Below are positions 1 to 8,263 of a stretch of DNA of 10,640 nt, piece by piece. Position 1 is the stretch's first letter. The number at the start of each line of letters is the position of its first letter. This DNA comes from Actinomycetota bacterium (GTDB taxonomy: Bacteria; Actinomycetota; Thermoleophilia; Solirubrobacterales; Solirubrobacteraceae), in NCBI GenBank assembly GCA_009699915.1, contig WLNG01000025.1:1-10640 (forward strand), given 5' to 3'. Made by a program: the position numbers and the translations under genes. Below the pieces are notes generated by a model that was not told where the DNA came from, made no database searches, and saw only the letters and a list, made by a program, of their open reading frames with translations.

Positions 1-368
1 CCATCGAGACGGCCGAGGCGCCGCAGCGCGTCCTCGACCTGCCCCTGCTTGATCTCCAGCTGGCGCGCATACGGAAGGATCTGCCACGGGGCCCCGGGGT
101 GCGCGGCGACCGGGTCGATGCGATCCGGGCCGGCCTCCAGGACCGCGACCGTACGTGCCTCGGCGAAGTCGCGCTTGCGCTTGGTCACCCGGGCGCGGAC
201 GAGGTCCCCAGGGACCGCATCGCGCACGAAGACGACGTATGAGCGCTCGCCGGCGGGCACGCGTGCGACGCCGTTCCCGCCGAAGGCGAGCGACTCGATG
301 CGCAGGTCGAGCTCATCGCCGACCTGGGGACGACGGGCGGCTGACGGGCTGGATTCGGAGGTCGTCAC
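1..368 (-). CDS. TRAM-domain RNA (uracil-C5) methyltransferase, RlmD/TrmA-like, N-terminal part only
   Basis: This is the first 122 codons of a gene running off the left edge. Residues about 15-78 form a TRAM RNA-binding domain: a GGNGVARV segment, then YVVFVRDAVPGD, then a basic RVTKRKRDF stretch. The following PDRIDPVAAHPG and LPYARQLEIKQGQVEDALRRLG are the usual bridge into the catalytic part of RlmD/TrmA-type SAM-dependent enzymes, which methylate uridine C5 in rRNA or tRNA. The SAM-binding and catalytic domains lie outside the window, so the RNA target cannot be judged. The stretch after the TRAM domain, where RlmD usually has 4Fe-4S cysteines, has HPGAPWQ and no cysteine. The GTG start is preceded by GGAG five bases upstream; the nearer ATG is out of frame and stops at once. 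The gene lies 29 bases after argF and is probably cotranscribed with it. Confidence 0.8.
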   Translation of the reverse strand, partial: MTTSESSPSAARRPQVGDELDLRIESLAFGGNGVARVPAGERSYVVFVRDAVPGDLVRARVTKRKRDFAEARTVAVLEAGPDRIDPVAAHPGAPWQILPYARQLEIKQGQVEDALRRLGRLD

Positions 369-397
369 GTCTCCAGCATGGCAGCAGCGCCGCAGCC

Positions 398-1318
398 TCA
401 GCCCGCGAGCAGGAACTCAAGCAGCGCCTTCTGGGCGTGCCGCCGGTTCTCGGCCTGGTCCCAGATGCGCTGGCGCGAGCCGTAGAGAACCTCGGCGGTG
501 ATCTCCTCGCCGGGGTGCGCGGGCAGGCAGTGCAGCGCGATCGCGCCGGGGGCGGCGCCGTCGAGCAGCGCATCGTCGATCCGATAGGGCGCGAGCGCGG
601 CACGGCGCGCATCGGCGGTCGCCTCGTCGCCCATCGAGACCCACACGTCCGCGTAGACGGCGTGCGCGCCTGCGACCGCCTCGAAGGGGTCGGTCGTACG
701 CGCCCCACCGGCCTCCGGCTCGAGCGCATAGCCCGGCGGCGAAGCGACTGCAACGTCGAGACCGGCGATCCCACCGAGGAGGCACAGCGACCGGGCGACG
801 TTGTTGCCGTCACCGACGTAGGCGAGCTTGAGCTCGGCGAGCGGACGGTCGGGGAAAGCCTCGCGCAGCGTGAGCAGGTCGGCGAGCGCCTGCGAAGGAT
901 GGTGGAGGGCCGTCAGCATGTTGAAGACCGGGATCGAGCCTTCAGCCGCGAGCTCCGCGAGCAGCGCATCGGGGCCTGTGCGTACGCCGATTGCGTCAAC
1001 GTGGCGGGAGAGCACGAGCGCGGTGTCGCGCACCGACTCGCCGCGCGAGAGCTGCATCTCGTCGGGCCGCAGGAGCACGGGATAGCCGCCGAGCTCGCTG
1101 ATGCCGATCTCGTAGGAGAGCCGCGTGCGAGTGCTGGGCTTCTCGAACAGCAGCGCCACCGAGCGCCCTTCGAGCGGGCGCGAGGCGCGCGGCTGCGCCT
1201 TCATTTCCAGCGCGCGGTTGAGCAGCGCGTCGAGCTGCGCGCCGGAGAGCTCCGTACCGGTGAGGAAGTGCCTCGGCAAGCGCGGGAGGATAGCCCCGGA
1301 GGGGCAGCTTGCCTGCAC
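398..1318 (-). CDS. argF: Ornithine carbamoyltransferase
   Basis: Catalyses carbamoyl phosphate plus ornithine to citrulline and phosphate in cytosolic arginine synthesis. The family motifs are all present: FEKPSTRTR (residues 58-66, carbamoyl phosphate), HHPSQALAD (139-147, the HPxQ motif), VGDGNNV (168-174), DVWVSMGDE (224-232, containing the ornithine SMG loop) and HCLPAHPGEEI (263-273, catalytic Cys). Length (306 aa) is normal, and SMG plus HCLP argue against aspartate carbamoyltransferase. The start is uncertain. The GTG given has AGGAGG upstream but 13 bases away, and it adds about 13 unconserved-looking residues. A TTG at 1279-1277 would give an N-terminus of the form MPRHFLTGTEL, more typical of the family, but has no good Shine-Dalgarno. 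No other arginine gene is in view. The gene sits 17 bases after the DUF2252 gene. Confidence 0.94.
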   Translation of the reverse strand: MQASCPSGAILPRLPRHFLTGTELSGAQLDALLNRALEMKAQPRASRPLEGRSVALLFEKPSTRTRLSYEIGISELGGYPVLLRPDEMQLSRGESVRDTALVLSRHVDAIGVRTGPDALLAELAAEGSIPVFNMLTALHHPSQALADLLTLREAFPDRPLAELKLAYVGDGNNVARSLCLLGGIAGLDVAVASPPGYALEPEAGGARTTDPFEAVAGAHAVYADVWVSMGDEATADARRAALAPYRIDDALLDGAAPGAIALHCLPAHPGEEITAEVLYGSRQRIWDQAENRRHAQKALLEFLLAG

Positions 1319-1329
1319 GCCGCGTTGTC

Positions 1330-1345
1330 GGCCTCCTAGGAGGCC
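1330..1345. repeat. 16-bp perfect palindrome across the DUF2252 stop and argF Shine-Dalgarno
   Basis: GGCCTCCTAGGAGGCC is its own reverse complement. Read on the minus strand it contains the TAG stop of the DUF2252 gene and the AGGAGG that would serve argF. As RNA it could fold into a 6-bp stem with a CUAG loop and mask that AGGAGG. A second short hairpin, GCCCC-GGA-GGGGC, lies at 1293-1305 between the two candidate argF starts. It may be a regulatory junction or chance in GC-rich DNA. It is not AT-rich and does not resemble an ArgR ARG box. Confidence 0.45.
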
Positions 1346-2913
1346 TCGCGCACCACGTGGATACGCCCGGTGCCCGCAGCATCCGCGAGCGCGGCGTAGT
1401 CGCGCTCGGTCTGATCGGCGTAGGAGCTCGCGAAGGCGACCATCGCGCGGTCGAAGGCGTCATCGTCGCCGAGATAGCCGGCGATCCTCGCGGGGTGGCC
1501 GCTGCGCGCGTGCGCCCGGGCGAGCGTGCCACCGCAGATGCGCGCATATCCCTCAAACCCCTCGGGCACCATCACCGAGACGTCGAACGAGCCCTTCATG
1601 TCGCGCAGCTGTCGCAGGTAGAAGTGGCGTCTGAGAGCGCCGCGGCCCTCGACCCAGCCGAGGAACGGATCGCTGGCCGCCTGCATGATCCGCTGACCGA
1701 CGACGACGCGCTGCCCATGATTGGAGTATTCGGATGCCCCGGCGTACGGCTCGAGGACCGACGGCAGCGCCTGCTTGACCTGCAGGAAGAGCGGATCGTC
1801 GTCACGGTCGCCCATCATCAGCAACATCAGCGCCTCGGTGCCGACCGAGCCGACGCCGACGACCTTGCGCGCCATGTCCTGCAGGCGATAGCGGCTGACG
1901 AGCGCTCGGCGATCCGGATCCATCGAGGCGAGGTAGTCCTCGAAAGCGCCGGAGACGATCTCCTCCAGCCCGGGGTTGTCCTCGAAGCGTATGCGCACGA
2001 TCGTCGGTGGGTGCGGCTTGATCCGCCAGCCGCCGTCAACCTGCTCGGCGAAGCGGCTGAGCGCGCCGAGGTTCGTGCGGGACCGGGCCTTCGCGACCTG
2101 TTTGGCGGAGCGCTTGGCCAGGTCCTTCGGCGCGACGCGCGCGATCACGTTGAGGACGAAGTCCATGTCGAGCCGGGTGAACCACGTGTCGAGGAAGCCG
2201 GTCGCCGCGAAGTGGCGCGTCCACTCGCGGTACGACGCAGCAGCGGCCTTCACCGCGCGGCGCGTGTCACGATCGGAGAAGCCGTTGTCGCGCCCCGCGA
2301 CCTCAAACGACGCGACGAGCCGCTTGACGTCCCACTCGAAGGGCGCCGGGAGCGTCTCGTCGAAGTCGTTCAGATCGAAGACCAGGCGCCGGTCAGGCGC
2401 GGCGTAGCTGCCGAAGTTCAGGAGGTGCGCGTCGCCGCAGCACTGCACGCGCAGGTCGGCGGTCGGCGCACGGGAGAGATCCCACGCCATCACCGCAGCC
2501 GAACCGCGCAGGAACGTGAACGGCGAGACGAGCATCCGCCCGTAGCGGATCGGAACGAGGTCGGGCTCCCGGTCGGCGGCCTGCGCCTCAAGGACATCCA
2601 CCGGATCCGGACGGTCCGCCGGCTCCTGCCACGCTCCGAGCGCCTCGAACGGCGCTCGCTCGCGCAGTGCGATCCCGCGCTCGTACTCGTCGCGGGACCG
2701 GGACGAGAGGGGCTTCTCGAGGTTCGCTGGCGCGAGCGCTCGGCGCAGCTCGGCGCGCCGGGAGGACCGACCGGGCTTATCCTTGCGGTCCTTCTTCATG
2801 TCGGCGTTGATGGCCTGCACGGCGGCCATGAGGCCGGGCGGCGCGAGCGGCTTGGGCTTGCCGTCGCCTTTCCCCTTGCCCTTCCCCTGCGGCTGCTTAT
2901 CGCTCTTCGGCAT
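1336..2913 (-). CDS. DUF2252 family protein (kinase-like fold)
   Basis: A 525-aa protein with the hallmarks of DUF2252: RYGRMLVSPFTFLRG (123-137), GDAHLLNFG (160-168), FDLNDFDET (179-187), PFEWDVKRL (191-199), RKVVGVGSVGT (349-359) and LFLQVKQA (375-382). GDAHLLNFG and the following FDLNDFDE resemble the catalytic-loop and metal-binding segments of aminoglycoside-phosphotransferase-like kinases, and K380 could be the nucleotide-binding lysine. The substrate is unknown; kinase activity is inference from the motifs. The first 50 residues are low in complexity and very basic, with repeated GKGKGKG-like and KKDRKDK segments, probably disordered and possibly nucleic-acid binding. No signal peptide or membrane segment is seen. 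The ATG has GAGGGGAG about six bases upstream. The gene lies 29 bases after the SnoaL-like gene and 17 before argF, so cotranscription with both is likely. Confidence 0.9.
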   Translation of the reverse strand: MPKSDKQPQGKGKGKGDGKPKPLAPPGLMAAVQAINADMKKDRKDKPGRSSRRAELRRALAPANLEKPLSSRSRDEYERGIALRERAPFEALGAWQEPADRPDPVDVLEAQAADREPDLVPIRYGRMLVSPFTFLRGSAAVMAWDLSRAPTADLRVQCCGDAHLLNFGSYAAPDRRLVFDLNDFDETLPAPFEWDVKRLVASFEVAGRDNGFSDRDTRRAVKAAAASYREWTRHFAATGFLDTWFTRLDMDFVLNVIARVAPKDLAKRSAKQVAKARSRTNLGALSRFAEQVDGGWRIKPHPPTIVRIRFEDNPGLEEIVSGAFEDYLASMDPDRRALVSRYRLQDMARKVVGVGSVGTEALMLLMMGDRDDDPLFLQVKQALPSVLEPYAGASEYSNHGQRVVVGQRIMQAASDPFLGWVEGRGALRRHFYLRQLRDMKGSFDVSVMVPEGFEGYARICGGTLARAHARSGHPARIAGYLGDDDAFDRAMVAFASSYADQTERDYAALADAAGTGRIHVVREAS

Positions 2914-2942
2914 CTACCGCTCCCCTCGCTGAACCGCCGACG

Positions 2943-4457
<1,515 letters not shown>

Positions 4458-4461
<4 letters not shown>

Positions 4462-5612
4462 GCGCGAACTCCGGCGAAGCGGTTCGGGTCGAAGGCGGCC
4501 GGGATGTCGCCGTCCCCTGCGAGCACGCCGGCCAGCAGGTCGCCGGTCACCGGCGCCAGCAGGATGCCGTTGCGGTAGTGACCCGTCGCCCATACGAGGC
4601 CCGGGAGCGCCGAGGAACGGCCGAGTGCCGGCGCGTTGTCGGGCGTCCCGGGACGCAGGCCCGCGATCGCCTCCTCGAGTTCGAGTTCGAGCAGACCGGG
4701 GACCAGTTCGGCCGCGTCGCGCAGCAGCTCGTACACGCCGAGCGCCGTCATCGTCGTATCGAAGCCGCGTTCCTCCACCGTCGCACCGAGCACGTAGCGC
4801 CCATCACCACGCGGGACGAGATACCCGCCCTCGTAGCGCACGACGCGCTCGAGCAGGGGCTGCGCCGGATCATGGTCCGGGTCGCGCAGGCGCAGCGACT
4901 GGCCCTTGACCGGGCGGACCGGCACGCGCGCCCCCTCCGGCAGCCCGTCGAGCAGCCCGGACCACGCGCCGGCCGCGATCACGACGTCCCCCGCGGTGAT
5001 CCGGCGACCATCCGCCAGCTCGACGCCCGCTGCACGGTCGCCCTCCACCACGATCCGGAAGACCTCGGCGCCCTCCAGCAGTACGACGCCGGCGCGCTCG
5101 GCGGCCAGGACGAGTGCCTGGCAGAGTGCGCGCGGATCGGCGCAGCGGTCCCCGGGGATCTCCGCCGCGGCGCGCAGCGAGGGGACGAGCCCCGGCTCCA
5201 GTTCGCGCGCCTCGGACGGCAGCAGGCGACGGGTCTCAAGGCTCATGCGATCACGCAGGGCGAGTTCGCGCTCAAGCGCGGCGGCCTCGTCGCCATCGCG
5301 CGCGACGATCAGCGTTCCGTGCTCGCGCAGGCCGGGATCGATCCCGGTCGCATCGAGCAGCTCCCCGGCGAAGGTCCGCCAGCGGCGCGCGCTCTCGATC
5401 CCGAGCAGCATGAGCGCCCGCTCGCCCGCATCGGCCTCGCTGACCGGCGCAAGCATGCCCGCGGCGACCGCCGAAGCGCCGGCGCCGAGCTGTCCGCGTT
5501 CGACCAGGCAGACGTCGAGCCCGCGGGATCGCGCACGCCAGGCGACTGCGAGCCCGCAGACACCGCCGCCGACGATGACGACGTCATGGCTCTGGTGGTC
5601 GTTGTGCGGCAG
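4458..5612 (-). CDS. thiO: Glycine oxidase ThiO, apparent CTG start
   Basis: ThiO is an FAD enzyme oxidising glycine to the imine (dehydroglycine) used by ThiG, with H2O2 as by-product; it is the oxygen-dependent alternative to ThiH. Residues 11-22 (VVIVGGGVCGLA) are the FAD dinucleotide-binding motif, followed by GLDVCLVERG and GASAVAAGMLAP (45-56). The C-terminal half has VKGQSLRLRDP, GGYLVPRGDGRYVLGATVEE, GLRPGTPDNAPALG (about 318-331) and GHYRNGILLAPVTG (344-357), whose Arg is the usual substrate-carboxylate ligand. The first ATG in frame (5456) would delete the FAD motif. Upstream, the frame opens at a TGA (5648-5646) with no ATG, GTG or TTG. A CTG at 5612-5610 lies six bases after GAGGAG and gives a normal 384-aa protein, so I use it. 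A sequencing error hiding a normal start is the alternative. The function call is firm; the start is less so. Confidence 0.9.
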
Positions 5613-5613
5613 G

Positions 5614-5711
5614 GCAGGCTCCTCGCTTCGCCGGCATGACCCGGATCAGCTGCTGACGGTCGGCCCCGGCGCGGTGCCCTCTCAGCCCCCGCGGCCCGGG
5701 GCTCCCGTTCT
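5614..5711 (-). promoter_or_regulatory. TPP riboswitch (THI element) upstream of thiO
   Basis: On the minus strand the conserved thiamin pyrophosphate aptamer parts occur in order: CGGGAGCCCC (5' side of P2), GGGGCTGAGAGGG with the invariant CUGAGA (fwd 5680-5685), a GC-rich P3 region, then CTGATCCGGGTCATGCCGGCG (fwd 5629-5649), the pyrophosphate-sensing half, ending GAAGCGAGG. It ends directly on the GAGGAG of thiO. Since that ribosome site overlaps the 3' edge and no U-run terminator is seen, control is most likely at translation initiation, with TPP repressing thiO and, through ATGA coupling, thiS and thiG. The exact P1 pairing and edges are uncertain to a few bases. Confidence 0.93.
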
Positions 5712-5716
5712 CGCAG

Positions 5717-5722
5717 ATCCTA
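5717..5722 (-). promoter_or_regulatory. Probable -10 box for the riboswitch-thiO transcript
   Basis: TAGGAT (TANNNT form) on the minus strand. A start about 6-8 bases downstream (about 5711-5709) would begin the RNA right at the riboswitch. No convincing -35 hexamer is seen; the spacer and -35 region would overlap the first codons of thiE on the other strand. Confidence 0.5.
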
Positions 5723-5736
5723 CCCCTGCCAGACTG

Positions 5737-6402
5737 ATGACGATGCGATCGCTCCCCGACCGCCGCGCGCGCCTCCTCGGCGCACGCCTCTACCTGATCA
5801 GCGACGCCGCGCCGGGCGGGCGAACGCTTGAGGAGGTGCTCGGACCCGCGCTGGCCGGCGGCGTGGACATCTTTCAGCTGCGCGCGAAGGATGCGAGCGA
5901 CGCGGAGATCCTGCAGGCCGCGGTCCGAGCGCGCGAGCTCTGCGACGCACACGGGGCGCTGTTCCTGCTCAACGACCGCCCCGATCTCGTCGCGGCGTCG
6001 GGCGCCGATGGAGCCCACGTCGGCCAGGACGACCTCCCGGTGGCTCGCGCGCGCGAGCTCGCCGGCACCGAGGCGCTGATCGGGCGCAGCACGCACAGCC
6101 CCGCCCAGGTGGATGGCGCGCACGCCGACGGCGCCGACTACCTCGGCGTCGGCCCGGTCCACGCCACGCCGACCAAGCCCGGGCGTGCGCCGGTCGGGCT
6201 GGAGCTCGTGAGCTACGCAGCAGGGGCTGCGACGAGCCCCTGGTTTGCGATCGGCGGGATCGACGCGGACGGGCTGCCGCAGGTCCTCGAGGCCGGCGCC
6301 ACGCGGATCGCCGTCGTGCGGGCGATCACCGACGCGCAGGACCCGCAGGGAGCGGCCGACGGCCTGCGCGGCGCTCTGGGACGTGAGGCGAAGCGTGTCT
6401 GA
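5737..6402 (+). CDS. thiE: Thiamine-phosphate synthase ThiE
   Basis: ThiE couples HMP-pyrophosphate with thiazole phosphate to make thiamin phosphate. The 221-aa TIM barrel shows all family motifs: DIFQLRAKD (44-52), FLLNDRPDL (76-84), GADGAHVGQDDLP (89-101), LIGRSTHSPAQV (114-125), ADYLGVGPVHATPTKPG (133-149) and FAIGGIDADGLPQVLEAGA (170-188). Two in-frame ATGs are possible, 5737 and 5743. Neither has a Shine-Dalgarno, which fits a leaderless message, but no clear TANNNT lies at the right distance (TACCCC at 5721-5726 is the nearest). It is divergent from the thiO operon, 124 bases away, and completes the thiazole-to-thiamin-phosphate route. No riboswitch was seen on this strand. The next gene overlaps its 3' end by eight bases. 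Confidence 0.96.
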   Translation: MTMRSLPDRRARLLGARLYLISDAAPGGRTLEEVLGPALAGGVDIFQLRAKDASDAEILQAAVRARELCDAHGALFLLNDRPDLVAASGADGAHVGQDDLPVARARELAGTEALIGRSTHSPAQVDGAHADGADYLGVGPVHATPTKPGRAPVGLELVSYAAGAATSPWFAIGGIDADGLPQVLEAGATRIAVVRAITDAQDPQGAADGLRGALGREAKRV

Positions 6403-6874
6403 GAGCGGCGGCGCGCCCGAGGGGAAGCTGCGCGGCGAGGCGCTGGCCGAAGCGCTGCGCGCCGGGCTCACCCCGCTCGGGCCGAATGAACGTCCGCTGC
6501 CGCTGCGCGTCGCGGCGATCGCGGCGTTCGTCCTCGCCGTCCTGAATGTGCTCCTCTGGGCACTGAACGTCGCGGTCGAAGGCGCCGAGCCCTCGGCGGC
6601 GACGGTCTTCATCTTCGCGGCGATTCTGCTTGCCGATGCCTGGGGGATCTGGGCCAGGCACTACATCGCGGTGATCGGCTTTCAGGCGATCCTCGCTGCG
6701 ACGCTGATCATGTCGGCGCTTGCGCTGATGGTCGCCTCGAACCTTTGGGCGCTGCTGCTGTGTGCGGTCGTGCTCGGCTCCGGCGGCTGGCTCTTCTGGA
6801 AACTCGTGCGGGTGATGGGACGGATGAAGGCGCCGACGTCGGTCGACCCCCCGGAAGGCGACCCAAATGCCTAG
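6395..6874 (+). CDS. Small integral membrane protein, four predicted TM segments, function unknown
   Basis: I do not recognise this 159-aa protein. A soluble N-terminus (about 1-37) contains a short amphipathic helix, EALAEALRAGL. Four hydrophobic segments follow at about 38-60, 68-86, 90-112 and 115-138, the last ending in a basic stretch (KLVRVMGRMK) that suggests a cytoplasmic C-terminus. The 20-residue tail is rich in Pro and Asp. No catalytic motif is seen. The GTG start at 6395 overlaps the thiE stop by eight bases and has GAGG six bases upstream; another in-frame GTG at 6383 is possible. Cotranscription with thiE is likely. A thiamin-related transporter role is conceivable from position only; the protein is smaller than ThiT/EnergyCoupling S-components and shows none of their motifs that I can identify. 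Confidence 0.75.
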   Translation: MSESGGAPEGKLRGEALAEALRAGLTPLGPNERPLPLRVAAIAAFVLAVLNVLLWALNVAVEGAEPSAATVFIFAAILLADAWGIWARHYIAVIGFQAILAATLIMSALALMVASNLWALLLCAVVLGSGGWLFWKLVRVMGRMKAPTSVDPPEGDPNA

Positions 6875-6877
6875 ACT
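6872..6877 (+). promoter_or_regulatory. Probable -10 box of lpd (leaderless transcript)
   Basis: TAGACT (TANNNT) ends six bases before the lpd ATG, and there is no Shine-Dalgarno in between. The first three bases are the TAG stop of the preceding membrane-protein gene. No clear -35 element is seen. Confidence 0.5.
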
Positions 6878-6883
6878 CGCGCT

Positions 6884-8257
6884 ATGACCAGCGAGACCTT
6901 CGATGTCGTCGTCATCGGCTCCGGCCCGGGCGGCTACGTAGGCGCGATCCGCGCGGCGCAGCTTGGCCTGCGCGTCGCCGTGGTGGAAAAGGACCAGATC
7001 GGCGGACGCTGCCTGAACTACGCCTGCATCCCGGCGAAGGCGGTCCTGCGGTCGGCCGACGTCATCCAGGAGATCCGCGAGGCGGCGGAGTTCGGCATCG
7101 AGGTCGGCGAGCCGCAGGTGGACTTCCCGAAGGTCATGGCGCGCCGCGACGAGGTCGTCGGAACGCTCACCGGCGGGGTCGGCATGCTCCTCAAGAAGCA
7201 CGGGATTGAGTTCGTCGAGGGGCTCGGATCGCTGACCGAGCAGGGAACGGTCTCCGTCGCGGGCCGTGAGCTTGCAGCCACCCGCGGCATCATCCTGGCG
7301 TGCGGCTCGGTGCGGCGCTCGATCCCCGGCGTGGAGTTCGGCGGACGCGTGATCGGCACCGAGGAGGCCTGGGCGCTGAGCGAGCTTCCCAAGCGCCTGG
7401 CGGTCGTCGGCGCCGGGGCCTCAGGCAGCGAGATCGCCTCCGCCTACGTGCGCCTGGGAACCGAGGTCCAGCTCTTCGAAGGGCTCGACCGGGTCCTGCC
7501 GAGCGAGGATGCCGACATCAGCAAGGCCGCGGCTCGCGTCTTCAAGAAGACGGGGCTCGACGTCCACACCGCGACCTTCGTCACCGACGTCGTCTCCGGC
7601 GATGACGCCGTGACCTTCCGCTACGGCGACGCCGACGGCAGCGCCGACTGGCTCGCCATCGCAACCGGGCGTGGGCCCGACGTCGAGGGGCTCGGGCTGG
7701 ACGTCGCCGGCGTCGAGCTGGACGAGACCGGCCTCATCAAGGTCGACGAGCTCGGGCGCACCACCCGCGCGAACGTCTTCGCAATCGGCGACCTCGTCCG
7801 CGGCCCCGCGCTTGCCCACAAGGCCAGCGAGGAGGGCGTGATCGCGGCCGAGGTGATCGCCGGTCACAGCCCGCACCCGCTCGACTACGTGGACATCCCG
7901 CGGGCGACCTTCTGCATGCCCAACGTCGCGAGTTTCGGCCTGACCGAGGAGCAGGCGAAGGCCGCCGGACACGACGTCGCCGTCGGCAAGGTCCCGTACG
8001 GCGTCGCCGGCGCGACCACGGTCTATGGCGACCGCGCCGGCATCGTGAAGCTCATCGGCGACCGCAAGTACGGCGAGATCCTCGGCGCGCACATCGTCGG
8101 CAGCAAGGCCACGGACATGATCCAGGAGGTCGTGAACGCGAAGCTGCTCGAGGGCGGCTACCCCGAGCTCGCGACGATGGTCCACGGGCACCCGACGTTC
8201 AGCGAGGCGATCCTCGAGGCCGCCCGCGCCGCTGACGGCTGGCTGATCCACGGGTAA
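6884..8257 (+). CDS. lpdA: Dihydrolipoamide dehydrogenase (E3)
   Basis: This FAD flavoprotein reoxidises dihydrolipoyl groups of 2-oxoacid dehydrogenase or glycine cleavage complexes with NAD+. The 457-aa protein has FDVVVIGSGPGGYVGAIRAA (6-25, FAD), the redox disulfide C43-LNYA-C48 in GGRCLNYACIPAKA, an NAD-binding GAGASGSEIA (176-185), VFAIGDLVRGPALAHKA (298-314, second FAD contact) and HGHPTFSEAILEA (434-446) with the His-Glu pair H436/E441 that acts as base. The disulfide loop is CLNYAC instead of the commoner CLNVGC. The C-terminal HPTxSE favours lipoamide dehydrogenase over mercuric or glutathione reductase. The ATG follows a TANNNT box by six bases with no Shine-Dalgarno. An E2-like gene and lipB lie downstream, so the partner complex is probably lipoate dependent, though no E1 is here. 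Confidence 0.95.
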   Translation: MTSETFDVVVIGSGPGGYVGAIRAAQLGLRVAVVEKDQIGGRCLNYACIPAKAVLRSADVIQEIREAAEFGIEVGEPQVDFPKVMARRDEVVGTLTGGVGMLLKKHGIEFVEGLGSLTEQGTVSVAGRELAATRGIILACGSVRRSIPGVEFGGRVIGTEEAWALSELPKRLAVVGAGASGSEIASAYVRLGTEVQLFEGLDRVLPSEDADISKAAARVFKKTGLDVHTATFVTDVVSGDDAVTFRYGDADGSADWLAIATGRGPDVEGLGLDVAGVELDETGLIKVDELGRTTRANVFAIGDLVRGPALAHKASEEGVIAAEVIAGHSPHPLDYVDIPRATFCMPNVASFGLTEEQAKAAGHDVAVGKVPYGVAGATTVYGDRAGIVKLIGDRKYGEILGAHIVGSKATDMIQEVVNAKLLEGGYPELATMVHGHPTFSEAILEAARAADGWLIHG

Positions 8258-8263
8258 GAGCCC

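Noticed and set aside
1319..1335. ArgR ARG box before argF
   Set aside because: No AT-rich imperfect palindrome is present in the 17-base gap or nearby; arginine control, if any, must act elsewhere.
155..1339. 394-aa open frame on the plus strand
   Set aside because: Antisense to argF and the methyltransferase start, with Arg-rich low-complexity translation and no motif.
5309..5587. ATG at 5587 as a start for thiO or a small Ser/Arg-rich protein
   Set aside because: It is out of frame with the FAD motif and downstream thiO sequence, and it encodes a low-complexity peptide.
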